From Psychrobacillus sp. FSL K6-2836 (GTDB lineage Bacteria; Bacillota; Bacilli; Bacillales_A; Planococcaceae), in assembly GCF_038003085.1 (NCBI RefSeq), contig NZ_JBBOOM010000001.1, forward strand, positions 3,472,001 to 3,536,000: a stretch of DNA of 64,000 nucleotides. Reading direction: 5' to 3'. A program made the translations under genes and the position numbers. The notes below the pieces were generated by a model. The model worked only from the letters and a program-made list of their open reading frames with translations. It was not told the DNA's origin and did no database searches. Shown here piece by piece: positions 18,482 through 27,103 of the stretch. Within the stretch, counting starts at the first letter, position 1. Every line of letters starts with the position of its first letter.

Positions 18482-19320
18482 AAAGTGATGTAGGAAGTAA
18501 AAAGTGGGGCATTGGCCGTATTGGAATGTACTTGTTTTTAACGGTAATATCGCTCTTTTCGTTATTCCCTTTTTACTGGATGTTCGTTATGTCCACGAGT
18601 CATAGCTCTGCATACAATTCGATTCCCCCGGCGATGGTTCCAGGTGATCAGTTGAAAGAGAACTTCCAAAAAGTATTGGATATGATTCCGTTTTTTCAGT
18701 CCATGTTTAATACATTGATCGTCTGTCTTACTGTAACTATTGTTGTATTATTTATAAGTTCGTTAGCTGGATTTGCATTTTCAAAATTAAAGTTTCCAGG
18801 AAAGAATATTCTCTTCTTCGCTATATTATTCACTATTATAATTCCGCCTCAACTAGGATTAATACCGCAGTATTTATTAGTTGCGAAAGCGGGATTATTG
18901 GATAATTTATTTGCAGCGATGGTCTTGTTTTTCTTAAATCCTTTAGGAATATTTTTAATGAGACAATATGTAAGTGAATCTGTACCGGAAGAATTGATAG
19001 AAGCAGCAAGACTTGATGGTTGTTCTATATTCAGGATATATCGCAGTATTGTACTGCCTATCATTTTACCTGCTTTTGCAACGCTTGGAATTATTGTGTT
19101 TACCTCTGTTTGGGGAGAGTTCTTATGGCAATTTACGGTGCTTCGAGATCCTGAATCCTATACAATACAAGTAGCTCTAGCGTCATTAAATAATACTTTT
19201 AAGGTGGATTTTGGTATGCTGCTATCCGGTGTATTCTGGGCTACGATACCATTGCTTATAGTGTTCTTACTGTTCAACAAACTGTTTATATCGAGTATTG
19301 CCGAGGGATCGGTTAAATAA
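18478..19320 (+). CDS. Sugar ABC transporter permease, MalG/UgpE type
   Basis: A 280-residue, six-helix protein with the EAA loop ELIEAARLDGCSIFRIYRSI. It partners the upstream MalF-type permease. It starts at GTG 18478, overlapping the previous stop by 4 bp behind GGGAGG, which is classic translational coupling. Confidence 0.92.
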   Translation: MKSDVGSKKWGIGRIGMYLFLTVISLFSLFPFYWMFVMSTSHSSAYNSIPPAMVPGDQLKENFQKVLDMIPFFQSMFNTLIVCLTVTIVVLFISSLAGFAFSKLKFPGKNILFFAILFTIIIPPQLGLIPQYLLVAKAGLLDNLFAAMVLFFLNPLGIFLMRQYVSESVPEELIEAARLDGCSIFRIYRSIVLPIILPAFATLGIIVFTSVWGEFLWQFTVLRDPESYTIQVALASLNNTFKVDFGMLLSGVFWATIPLLIVFLLFNKLFISSIAEGSVK

Positions 19321-19354
19321 TAGTAATCAGCACATGGAATATGAGGGATGTAAA

Positions 19355-20389
19355 ATGACTTTAACTATACGTGATATTGCTCAAATGGCGGGTGTCTCAA
19401 GAGGCACTGTCTCTAAGGTAATCAACAACTATGATGGTGTAAGTGAACAAACAAAGCGTAAAGTACTAGAAGTTATCGACAAAACTAATTATCAACCTAC
19501 TTTTTCCGCGAAGTCCCTAGCGACGAAGAAATCTAGTCTAATTGGGCTGATATACGCGGGGAAGATAAACGTAGAGTTTAACCATCCCTTTTTCAATGAG
19601 GTTATATCATCTTTTCAAAAAACACTTGGTGCAATGGGTTATGATATTATCATTTTCTCCAATGAGATGTTCAATAAGGAAAATGTAGATTATCTTGCCA
19701 GATCAAGACATTTTCGTTTAGATGGTTGTTTAGTAATTGCTGGGGAAGAAGTAGAGGAAGCCGTATTGGAGTTGGATAAAAGTGACATCCCTTGTCTTGG
19801 GATTGACATCGAGCTGACTGGGCAGAATTCTAGTTACGTTATGACGGATAACTATAAAGTATCGCAGCTTGCGGTGGAATACTTGTATTTAAACTCTATC
19901 AGAGACGTTGGGTATATTGCAGGGAAGGAAAGTTCTGATATATCGAACCAGCGATTAGAGGGATTTCTGCAGACGATGAGTCAATTTGGTATTACCACTC
20001 AAACGCAATGGATAAAACATGGTAACTTTTTTGAGTCTAGTGGATACGAAGCGATGGAAGAAATTCTTCAGGGAGATTCTTTGCCAAAAGCAGTAATAGC
20101 TGCTTCGGATATGATGGCGCTTGGTGCTATGAGGGCCATAAAGGACTACGGACTTCGAGTTCCACAAGATATTCAAGTGATAGGCTGTGATGATGTAGAG
20201 GCCTGTCGTTATATGGAGCCTGCTCTCTCCACTATTAAGCAAGACAAGCAGAAAATTGGTAGATTGGCAGCTATAAAGTTAAACGATTTAATAAATGGAG
20301 TAACTGGTTTAAGACCGTCACTTGTAGATCCGGAGTTAGTAGTGAGGAATTCTTCGGGTATTGTAGAGGAAACGACCAAGAAACGATAA
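19355..20389 (+). CDS. LacI/GalR-family regulator of the beta-glucoside operon
   Basis: About 344 residues. The N-terminal HTH and hinge (LTIRDIAQMAGVSRGTVSKVINN, then NYQPTFSAKSLATKKS) are followed by a periplasmic-binding-protein-like effector domain (residues 60-335). I chose ATG 19355 with GAGGGATG upstream; a longer frame beginning at 19298 would overlap the permease gene and has no conserved residues. It lies between transporter and hydrolase genes and is expected to bind the AAACCGGTTT palindromes at 15889 and 16013, releasing them when the sugar or its phosphate binds. Confidence 0.9.
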   Translation: MTLTIRDIAQMAGVSRGTVSKVINNYDGVSEQTKRKVLEVIDKTNYQPTFSAKSLATKKSSLIGLIYAGKINVEFNHPFFNEVISSFQKTLGAMGYDIIIFSNEMFNKENVDYLARSRHFRLDGCLVIAGEEVEEAVLELDKSDIPCLGIDIELTGQNSSYVMTDNYKVSQLAVEYLYLNSIRDVGYIAGKESSDISNQRLEGFLQTMSQFGITTQTQWIKHGNFFESSGYEAMEEILQGDSLPKAVIAASDMMALGAMRAIKDYGLRVPQDIQVIGCDDVEACRYMEPALSTIKQDKQKIGRLAAIKLNDLINGVTGLRPSLVDPELVVRNSSGIVEETTKKR

Positions 20390-20407
20390 ATGAAGGGTGG
20401 GCAATAA

Positions 20408-21751
20408 ATGGCAATTATACAGTTTCCAAAGGATTTTAGGTGGGGTGCAGCAACCGCATCCTATCAAATAGAAGGTGCGACAAACGAAGATGGCAGAGGG
20501 GTCTCGATATGGGATACCTTTTCTAAAACTCCAGGGAAGGTACATAATGGAGACACTGGTGATATAGCTTGCGATAGCTACCATCGGTATGAAGAGGATG
20601 TAGAGCTAATACATGATCTAGGTGCTGATGTGTACCGCTTTTCAGTTGCTTGGCCAAGGATTTTCCCAAATGGTACAGGAGAAGTGAACCAAAAAGGAGT
20701 CGACTATTATCATAAATTAGTCGACTCGATGTTAGATAAAGGCATTGAACCCATGTGTACACTATATCATTGGGACCTCCCGCAGGCGTTACAGGACAAG
20801 GGTGGTTGGAATAATCGGGAAACAATTGAAGCGTTCGTTCAGTATGCGGACTTCATGTTTAAGGAATTCAACGGGAAGATTAAAAAATGGATAACTGTTA
20901 ATGAGCCTTGGTGCTCATCCTTCCTATCGAATTATATTGGAGAGCATGCACCGGGTAATCAAGACCTTCAACTAGCGACTGATATAGCACACCATTTGTT
21001 GGTTGCACATGGTCGTGCGGTTAAACTTTTTAGAGAGTGTAACCTAGAAGGTGAAATTGGATACGCCCCTAATGTTACTTGGTTTGAACCCTACAGTACG
21101 AAAGAGCAGGATATTGAAGCATGCAATCGAGGAAACGCTTGGAATTTAGAGTGGTTTTTTGATCCAGTTTTTAAAGGTAGCTATCCTGATTTTATGTTGG
21201 AATGGTTTAAAGAAAAAGGAGCTGCTCCAACCATTTTAGATGGGGATATGGAAATAATTTCGCAACCAATCGATTTTCTAGGGTTAAATTATTACACGGG
21301 TAATGTAGGACGTTATAAAGAAAATGAAGGGTTATTCGATTTAGAAAATATAAATATGGGATATGACAAAACAGATATAGATTGGTTTATCTATCCAGAA
21401 GGTTTTTATAAAGTTCTAGTGAAAATTAAAGACCTTTACGGCAGTGTACCGATTTATATTACAGAAAATGGTGCCTGCTATAATGATGAGCCGATTAATG
21501 GTGAAGTAGCGGATTATAAAAGAATTGATTACTTAAAGTCTCACTTGACGGCTTTAAAGCGAAGTATGGATTCTGGTGTTAATATAAAAGGGTTTTTATA
21601 CTGGTCCCTACTGGATAACTTTGAGTGGGCTTTAGGGTATAGTATGCGTTTTGGCATTGTGTATGTGAATTATGATACGTTGGAAAGAACGAAAAAGAAT
21701 AGCTACCATTGGTTCCATGAAACAATTAAAAAAGGTGAATTTACAGTGTAA
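20408..21751 (+). CDS. Glycoside hydrolase family 1 beta-glucosidase
   Basis: A 447-residue cytoplasmic enzyme of normal GH1 length, with no signal peptide. The acid/base Glu166 is in the TVNEPW motif and the nucleophile Glu353 in YITENGA. Further GH1 signatures are RWGAATASYQIEGA near the start and LLDNFEWALGYSMRFG near the end. It splits beta-glucosides imported as free sugars by the ABC system encoded upstream; a phospho-beta-glucosidase would normally pair with a PTS. It follows the regulator by 18 bp with GAAGGGTGGG as ribosome site. Confidence 0.93.
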   Translation: MAIIQFPKDFRWGAATASYQIEGATNEDGRGVSIWDTFSKTPGKVHNGDTGDIACDSYHRYEEDVELIHDLGADVYRFSVAWPRIFPNGTGEVNQKGVDYYHKLVDSMLDKGIEPMCTLYHWDLPQALQDKGGWNNRETIEAFVQYADFMFKEFNGKIKKWITVNEPWCSSFLSNYIGEHAPGNQDLQLATDIAHHLLVAHGRAVKLFRECNLEGEIGYAPNVTWFEPYSTKEQDIEACNRGNAWNLEWFFDPVFKGSYPDFMLEWFKEKGAAPTILDGDMEIISQPIDFLGLNYYTGNVGRYKENEGLFDLENINMGYDKTDIDWFIYPEGFYKVLVKIKDLYGSVPIYITENGACYNDEPINGEVADYKRIDYLKSHLTALKRSMDSGVNIKGFLYWSLLDNFEWALGYSMRFGIVYVNYDTLERTKKNSYHWFHETIKKGEFTV

Positions 21752-21762
21752 TTTTTATAATT

Positions 21763-21803
21763 GAGAGGTGAGCACTTTGTAATTTAGTGCTCTCCTTTTT
21801 ATT
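21763..21803 (+). terminator. Terminator of the beta-glucoside operon
   Basis: GGTGAGCACT and AGTGCTCTCC pair across a 9-nt loop with one T/T mismatch, followed by five T residues. Confidence 0.75.
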
Positions 21804-21839
21804 TAGAAAGGAAAGTATATAAAGGTGTCCTGTGAGCAC

Positions 21840-21900
21840 TTGGTTTGTGGCACTAAAAAAATGAATAATATGACTGATTTCCGTTTCAAACAAAGGAACA
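21840..21900. repeat. Remnant of the dispersed intergenic repeat family
   Basis: AATGAATAATATGACTGATTTCCGTTTCA closely matches the left edge of the element at 50258. The rest of the element is missing, replaced by the tandem array that starts 15 bp later. Confidence 0.45.
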
Positions 21901-21918
21901 AAGGCTAAGAGCGCCACT

Positions 21919-22797
21919 ACGGTGGCTGCCACATAAATCCGCTCAACCACCACATTAGCTCATTTATCTACCACATAAACTACAATAACCACCACATATA
22001 ATGGTGGCTGCCACATAAATCCGCTCAACTAACACATAAGCTCATTTATCTACCGCATAAACTCCTCTAACCACCACATAAAATGGTGGCTGCCACTTAA
22101 ATCCACTCAACTAACACATAAGCTCATTTATCTACTACATAAACTCCTCTAACCACCACATAAAATGGTGGCTGCCACATAAATCCACTTAACCACCACA
22201 TAAACTCATTTATCTACCACATAAGCTCATTTATCTACCACATAAACTCCTATAACCACCGCATAAAATGGTGGCTGCCACATAAATCCGCTCAACTAAT
22301 ACATAAGCTCATTTATCTACCACATAAACTCCTCTAACTACCACATAAAATGGTGGCTGCCACATAAATCCGCTCAACTAACACATAAGCTCTTTTATCT
22401 ACCACATAAACTCCTCTAACCTCCACATAAAATGGTGGCCGCCGCATAAATCCACTTAACCACCACATAAGCTCTTTTATCTACCACATAAACTCCTCTA
22501 ACCACCACATAAAATGGTAGCTGCCACATAAATCCGCTCAACCACCACATAAGCTCATTTATCTACCACATAAACTTCTATAACCACCACATAATATGGT
22601 GGCCGCCACATAAATCCACTCAACCACCACATAAGCTCTTTTATCTATCATATAAACTCCTCTAACCACCACAAAAATGGAGGCAGCCGCATAAATCCAC
22701 TTAACCAACACATAAGCTCATTTATCTACCACATAAACTCCTCTAACCACCACATTAAATGGTGGTTGCCACATAAATCCGCTCAACTAAAGGACGT
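21919..22797. repeat. Higher-order tandem array: 11 units of 82 bp built from 21-bp monomers
   Basis: The landmark ATGGTGG (ACGGTGG in the first copy) recurs at 21919, 22001, 22083, 22165, 22268, 22350, 22432, 22514, 22596, 22677 and 22759, so the period is 82 bp with one 103-bp copy. Each 82-bp unit consists of four monomers that start with the core CCACATAA: three of 21 bp (8-nt core plus 13 nt) and one of 19 bp. The 103-bp unit carries exactly one additional 21-bp monomer. Every monomer has a TAA in the same plus-strand frame, so the array is not coding in that frame. Confidence 0.92.
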
Positions 22798-23100
22798 TTT
22801 GAAAAAGTAATTCATTTTCCGCATGTAATAATTGATTTTCTCCTCTAAGCAAGCAATCTTTTCTTCTAGTGTCATTTCACGTTCAGAAGGTCCTCCAACA
22901 TCTTTTTTCTCATTATAAGCAAAAGTAACCCATACCCCACAAGAATGACTTTTTTCAAAGTGTCCATCTTATAGGGTACATTTTATTTTTTGCCCGATTT
23001 TCCTTATGGATCGTGATTTATAATTAGTTATCCAATTTGTGATAGTATTTACCTTTGAAGGATTTTGAGAAGATTTATAGAATGTTATCAGAACAGTATT
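22798..23100. other. Intergenic DNA with a degenerate minus-strand coding remnant
   Basis: On the minus strand, between about 22795 and 22970, one frame reads EKKDVGGPSEREMTLEEKIA and continues as a coiled-coil-like stretch. A second overlapping frame from ATG 22967 codes for a 31-residue hydrophobic peptide. Neither has a ribosome site. It may be a decayed transposase or membrane-protein fragment, but I cannot name it. Confidence 0.3.
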
Positions 23101-23118
23101 TTGAGGAGGATTTACATC

Positions 23119-23601
23119 ATGGACTTCATTACTACATTATTTAATTCGCATTATGACTTGTATATCCGGTTAGGTGTAGCGACACTAATAGGATTTTTTA
23201 TTGGTCTAGAGCGAGCGATAAAAGATAAACCAGCTGGTATAAGAACGCATATTTTAGTATGTTTAGGATCTACTTTAGCTATGGCGTTGTCATCCCTCAA
23301 TCAAGGGCCCTATATGGATCCGATGCGTTTGGCTGCCCAAGTAATCAGTGGTATTGGATTTCTGGGAGCAGGTGTAATCTGGTTAGACAAGGATAATGTA
23401 AAACGAGGACTTACAACGGCAGCAAATCTTTGGATCACTGCTTGTGTAGGGTTAACTATTGGATATGGAGCTTATGACCTTGCAATTATAACGGTCGTAC
23501 TAATGTTCATCGCGATGAACTTACCAAAATTAGCGGTTAAAATGGGTATACTTCCTGCACGTGGAAAGGAAGAAGAGGATAGCGACGGCGAATGGAATTA
23601 A
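23119..23601 (+). CDS. MgtC/SapB family membrane protein
   Basis: A 160-residue protein with four or five helices. The family signatures are present: LGVATLIGFFIGLERAIKDKPAGIRTHILVCLGS, QVISGIGFLGAGVIWL and GLTTAANLWITACVGLTIG. Members are linked to growth in low magnesium and, in pathogens, to survival in macrophages; the Bacillus type (YhiD/SapB) has no settled role. ATG 23119 is preceded by GAGGAGG; the longer frame from 23065 has no ribosome site. Monocistronic. Confidence 0.9.
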   Translation: MDFITTLFNSHYDLYIRLGVATLIGFFIGLERAIKDKPAGIRTHILVCLGSTLAMALSSLNQGPYMDPMRLAAQVISGIGFLGAGVIWLDKDNVKRGLTTAANLWITACVGLTIGYGAYDLAIITVVLMFIAMNLPKLAVKMGILPARGKEEEDSDGEWN

Positions 23602-23618
23602 ATTCAAATATGTAAGAT

Positions 23619-23661
23619 AAACTGTCATCACTGTAAATTGCAGTGGAGACAGTTTTTTTGT
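23619..23661 (+). terminator. Terminator of the MgtC-like gene
   Basis: AAACTGTC, CACTG, a loop, CAGTG and GACAGTTT, followed by further T residues. Confidence 0.85.
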
Positions 23662-23750
23662 TTCTAAAAATTAATTTAGTAGCAAACAGTTAGAAATGGG
23701 GTATTTCCGAGCCTTTTTAACAAAGAAAAAAATATATTCTGAAAATTGTG

Positions 23751-23778
23751 TTGACATCTACGTAAAAATGAATAGAAT
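23751..23778 (+). promoter_or_regulatory. amt promoter
   Basis: A perfect TTGACA (23751-23756), a 16-bp spacer and TAGAAT (23773-23778). The start of transcription should fall around 23785. Confidence 0.7.
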
Positions 23779-23793
23779 AAATAATATAAATAA

Positions 23794-23810
23794 TGTTATG
23801 TTTTCTAACA
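23794..23810. promoter_or_regulatory. TnrA/GlnR box
   Basis: TGTTATGTTTTCTAACA fits the consensus TGTNAN7TNACA at every defined position. It lies about 10 bp downstream of the predicted transcription start, so it would block rather than activate this promoter, unlike B. subtilis nrgAB, where TnrA binds upstream. Confidence 0.8.
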
Positions 23811-23855
23811 TCACAAGAAAGGAAACCTAACATGAAGAAAAGGGGAGAGATGACA

Positions 23856-25121
23856 ATGGATGATGTAATGTATTTGATGAACAGCTTGTGGACGATGATA
23901 GCTGCAATTTTAGTCATATTTATGATTGGTGGATTTATATTACTGGAAGCTGGTTCGACAAGAATGAAAAATGCTGGTCACGTTGCCGGTAAAACAATAT
24001 TCACATTTGGTCTAGCGTCAATGGTGTTCTGGGCAGTAGGCTATGGGTTTATCTTCGGGGGCGATGCAAATTTCTTCGTAGGAATGACAGACTTTTTCTA
24101 TAGCGGAGAAATTCTAGAGGGAGCAGGTATTGCAACTACCGTATTCTTTGTTTTCCAATTAGCATTTGCCGGTATTGCAGTAACGATAGCACTTGGTGGT
24201 TTTGCAGAGCGTGCAAAATTATCCGCATACGTTATTTTTACTATTCTTTTTGGAATAATTGTTTACCCAGTAATTGCCCACTGGGTCTGGGGTGGAGGTT
24301 GGTTAGCCGGCCATGGCAAACAGGATTTTGCAGGCTCAACTGTAGTTCATTTAACTGGTGCAATGGCTGCCCTTGCAGCAACAATGATTCTTAAACCAAG
24401 AATTGGGAAGTTCAATAAAGATGGCTCGGCAAATAATCTTGCTGGACATAACCAAGTATATACAGCTTTAGGAGTACTGATCCTTTGGGTTGGTTGGTTC
24501 GGATTCAACGCTGGTAGTACAGTATCTGTAGATGCTGCATTCTTTGGATTTGTTGCATTAAATACAACGCTTGCAGCTGGAGCGGGAGCTGTTGCTGCAA
24601 CGTTGATCTCATGGGTAGTACTAGGTAAGTCTGATATACCGACGATATTAAATGGAGCTTTAGCTGGATTAGTTGCTATTACTGCATCCTGCGCATTCGT
24701 AGATGTTTGGGCATCCGTTGTCATTGGTTTGATCGCTGGAGTATTAGTATTCTATAGTGCTAGATTTTTTGAAAAGAGAAAAGTGGATGATCCAATTTAT
24801 GCGTTATCTGTACATGGAGCTGCTGGAGTATGGGGAACATTATCTACTGGTTTCTTTGCAACACCAGAGCTTGCATCCGTTGGGAAAGCGGGATTATTTT
24901 ACGGCGGTGGATTAGATCAATTAGGTGTTCAACTAATGGGAGTTGTATCTTGTGGATTATTTGCATTCGTAGTTTCCTATGCTATCCTTTTCATAATGAA
25001 AAAAGTAATGGGTGGTATACGGGTATCGGAAGAAGAGGAACTAATGGGTCTAGATATGAGTGAACATGGGAACTATGGCTATCCTGAACAAATGATTTTA
25101 GAAGAGTCAAAATCTCATTAA
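23856..25121 (+). CDS. amt: Ammonium transporter (Amt/NrgA family)
   Basis: About 421 residues with eleven predicted helices. Family motifs include GGFILLEAGSTRMKNAGH, HWVWGGGW, DFAGSTVVHLTGA and SVHGAAGVWGTLSTG, with the twin pore histidines in VVHLTG and SVHGAAG. ATG 23856 lies 6-7 nt behind GGGGAGAG. Upstream in-frame ATGs exist at 23832 and 23850, but a start at 23793 would lie inside the TnrA/GlnR box. No PII (glnK) gene is adjacent; a DUF294 nucleotidyltransferase follows instead. Confidence 0.93.
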   Translation: MDDVMYLMNSLWTMIAAILVIFMIGGFILLEAGSTRMKNAGHVAGKTIFTFGLASMVFWAVGYGFIFGGDANFFVGMTDFFYSGEILEGAGIATTVFFVFQLAFAGIAVTIALGGFAERAKLSAYVIFTILFGIIVYPVIAHWVWGGGWLAGHGKQDFAGSTVVHLTGAMAALAATMILKPRIGKFNKDGSANNLAGHNQVYTALGVLILWVGWFGFNAGSTVSVDAAFFGFVALNTTLAAGAGAVAATLISWVVLGKSDIPTILNGALAGLVAITASCAFVDVWASVVIGLIAGVLVFYSARFFEKRKVDDPIYALSVHGAAGVWGTLSTGFFATPELASVGKAGLFYGGGLDQLGVQLMGVVSCGLFAFVVSYAILFIMKKVMGGIRVSEEEELMGLDMSEHGNYGYPEQMILEESKSH

Positions 25122-25130
25122 TAAAAGCAA

Positions 25131-25159
25131 AAAAGCCTCTGTAATTTAGAGGCTTTTTA
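25131..25159 (+). terminator. Terminator between amt and the DUF294 gene
   Basis: AAAAGCCTCT and AGAGGCTTTTT form a 10-bp stem with a 7-nt loop. It may be leaky, because the next gene starts only 20 bp later and has no obvious promoter of its own. Confidence 0.8.
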
Positions 25160-25178
25160 TATAAAAGGGCGTGTATTA

Positions 25179-26153
25179 GTGGAAACGTATGAATCTATTC
25201 GAGAATGGAAGGAACTAAATATAACAAACTTCCTAGATGATATCGTTTCGCTCAATGATTTTCATGATCAGGTGATGCTCAAAGTATTAAGACTAGCAAC
25301 TATGAAAATGGAAACTGGTCCAGCTCCATGTGATTTTTGTTGGTTTATAACAGGTAGTGGTGGGAGACAGGAACAAGGAGTAATCAGTGATCAAGATCAT
25401 GGAATTGCCTATGAAATATCAACAGAAGAAAATGATTTATATTTTAAGGTATTTGGAAAAGAAATTTCTTACGGGCTATATAAAGTAGGTTACCCGTATT
25501 GTGAAGGTAAAGTGATGAGCTCTAATCCAGAGTGGTGTAAATCTTATGATGGTTGGCAAGTACAACTCAATGACTGGATGCATGATAAGAGCTGGGAATC
25601 CATTCGTTATCTTCAAATCTTTTATGATGCTAGGGTGCTTCACGGAAAGATGGAATTCATAAATCAGTTAAAATCATCCATTCATGCATACCAATTACAA
25701 CATCCAATCCTACTAACGCGGTTTACTGCTAATGTAGAGCATGTCAAAAATGTAATTGGTCCGGTTGGTCAACTATTAGTGGAAAGGCATGGTTTATATC
25801 AAGGGTGCGTAAATTTAAAATACTCTGGATTCCTGCCGTATGTAAATGCCATTCGACTTCTTTCGATAAGAGAGGGAATAGTGGAAACTTCCACTTTAGT
25901 TCGGATGAATAAACTAATCCAAATTCAGGAGTATGCACCTTTATTAAAAAATAGCGAAAAAAATTATATAGATTTGTTAATTTATCGGCTTATGCTATCA
26001 CAGGTCGAAAGTTATTCAGATACACACTATTTACAGATTGAAAAATTGACGAAGGCGGAACGGAGAGATCTTAAGTGTATTATTAAAGCTGGAACCAAAT
26101 TACATCGTGAAGTGATTGCGTTGCTGAAAAAGGGTGTTCACAATGGCATTTGA
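25179..26153 (+). CDS. DUF294 putative nucleotidyltransferase
   Basis: A 324-residue cytoplasmic protein. The nucleotidyltransferase motif GSGGRQEQ (59-66) is followed by the metal-binding DQD (71-73), as in the GlnD/DUF294 fold. The C-terminal half matches the helical DUF294_C domain. The usual CBS domains are absent. GlnD-like enzymes uridylylate PII proteins, but no PII gene is nearby, so the target is unknown. The start is GTG 25179 with a weak AAAGGGCG site. It overlaps the exonuclease gene by 11 bp. Confidence 0.8.
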   Translation: METYESIREWKELNITNFLDDIVSLNDFHDQVMLKVLRLATMKMETGPAPCDFCWFITGSGGRQEQGVISDQDHGIAYEISTEENDLYFKVFGKEISYGLYKVGYPYCEGKVMSSNPEWCKSYDGWQVQLNDWMHDKSWESIRYLQIFYDARVLHGKMEFINQLKSSIHAYQLQHPILLTRFTANVEHVKNVIGPVGQLLVERHGLYQGCVNLKYSGFLPYVNAIRLLSIREGIVETSTLVRMNKLIQIQEYAPLLKNSEKNYIDLLIYRLMLSQVESYSDTHYLQIEKLTKAERRDLKCIIKAGTKLHREVIALLKKGVHNGI

Positions 26154-26865
26154 ACCATTCATGCAAATACTAAGAGGAATTCAGGGAAAACGTACGAATA
26201 TTGGTATAGGTGATGTTCAGAGTGCACAACAAATGGCATTCTTAAGGAATTTGCAAAAAGAAATGAAAAAAGAGGATGCACTGAAAACTTCTTTAGATGA
26301 ACTTAAAGTTGTCGTGTTCGATATTGAAACGACTGGCTTTAACCCAAAACAAGGGCATGATATTATCTCCATTGGTGCAATAAAAATGCATGGTTCATCC
26401 ATTCAAGAAGACGATATTTTTTACTCGCTTATTTACTCTGAAAAAGAAATTCCTTTGGAGGTTGTCGGACTGACAGGCATTACAAATGACCAATTGAAGG
26501 AAGCTAGATTTGTTGGGGATGTACTAATTGAATTTCTTCAATTTACAAATGACTGTATACTTGTAGCGCATCACGCTAATCACGAAAGGAATTTTATGCA
26601 ATATGCAAGTACAAAACTATTTCGTACATCATTTAAGCATCGAATTGTTGATACCTCTTTTCTCTATAAAATTGCAGAGCCCAATATACAACTAAGTTCT
26701 TTAGAAGACCTATGTGAACATAACAGCATCCCAATTGTAGGACGCCATCATGCATTAGAGGATGCCAAAATGACTGCCAAACTTTGGAGCGTCTATTTGG
26801 AAAAAGTTAAAATACATGGTTGTAAAACGTTACAGGATGTGTACGATCAGTTTGCTAGAATCTAA
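26143..26865 (+). CDS. DnaQ-like 3'-5' exonuclease
   Basis: A 240-residue DEDD-family exonuclease. Exo I is VVFDIETTGF (Asp60, Glu62), Exo II is VAHHANHERNF, where the usual Asp is replaced by Glu, and Exo III is GRHHALEDAKMTA, the DEDDh type. A basic N-terminal extension of about 55 residues precedes the domain. The ATG overlaps the DUF294 stop, so translation is coupled. DUF294 and DnaQ-like genes are a recurring pair in bacteria, but their joint role is not established. Confidence 0.85.
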   Translation: MAFEPFMQILRGIQGKRTNIGIGDVQSAQQMAFLRNLQKEMKKEDALKTSLDELKVVVFDIETTGFNPKQGHDIISIGAIKMHGSSIQEDDIFYSLIYSEKEIPLEVVGLTGITNDQLKEARFVGDVLIEFLQFTNDCILVAHHANHERNFMQYASTKLFRTSFKHRIVDTSFLYKIAEPNIQLSSLEDLCEHNSIPIVGRHHALEDAKMTAKLWSVYLEKVKIHGCKTLQDVYDQFARI

Positions 26866-26868
26866 AAG

Positions 26869-26903
26869 CACTACAGGAGAAGTTTACCCTGTAGTGTTTT
26901 TTT
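26869..26903 (+). terminator. Terminator behind the DUF294/exonuclease pair
   Basis: CACTACAGG and CCTGTAGTG pair perfectly across a 10-nt loop, followed by seven T residues. Confidence 0.9.
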
Positions 26904-27103
26904 GCTTATGGGAAAAGTTTTGCTTGTAAATATCAATCCGAAAAAAATACCATAACCAATATGCTGAACGCAATAAATTGTGAAAACATGGTTAATATAA
27001 CTTGGCCTTATCAGACATAAGTTAGTTCTTTTTTTATAGGCATACTGAATATACTTATCTATGTATCTTGTTTTCTACAATATTAATCAAAGGAGAACAG
27101 CCC

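Noticed and set aside
21919..22797. The 82-bp array as a CRISPR array
   Set aside because: The 8-nt cores and 13-nt spacers are far too short, the spacers themselves repeat, and no cas genes are present.
22795..22980. An IS3-type transposase remnant beside the 82-bp array
   Set aside because: The EKKDVGGPSEREMTLEEKIA stretch is only suggestive; I found no second element end, no target duplication and no catalytic domain, so I describe it only as an unnamed remnant.
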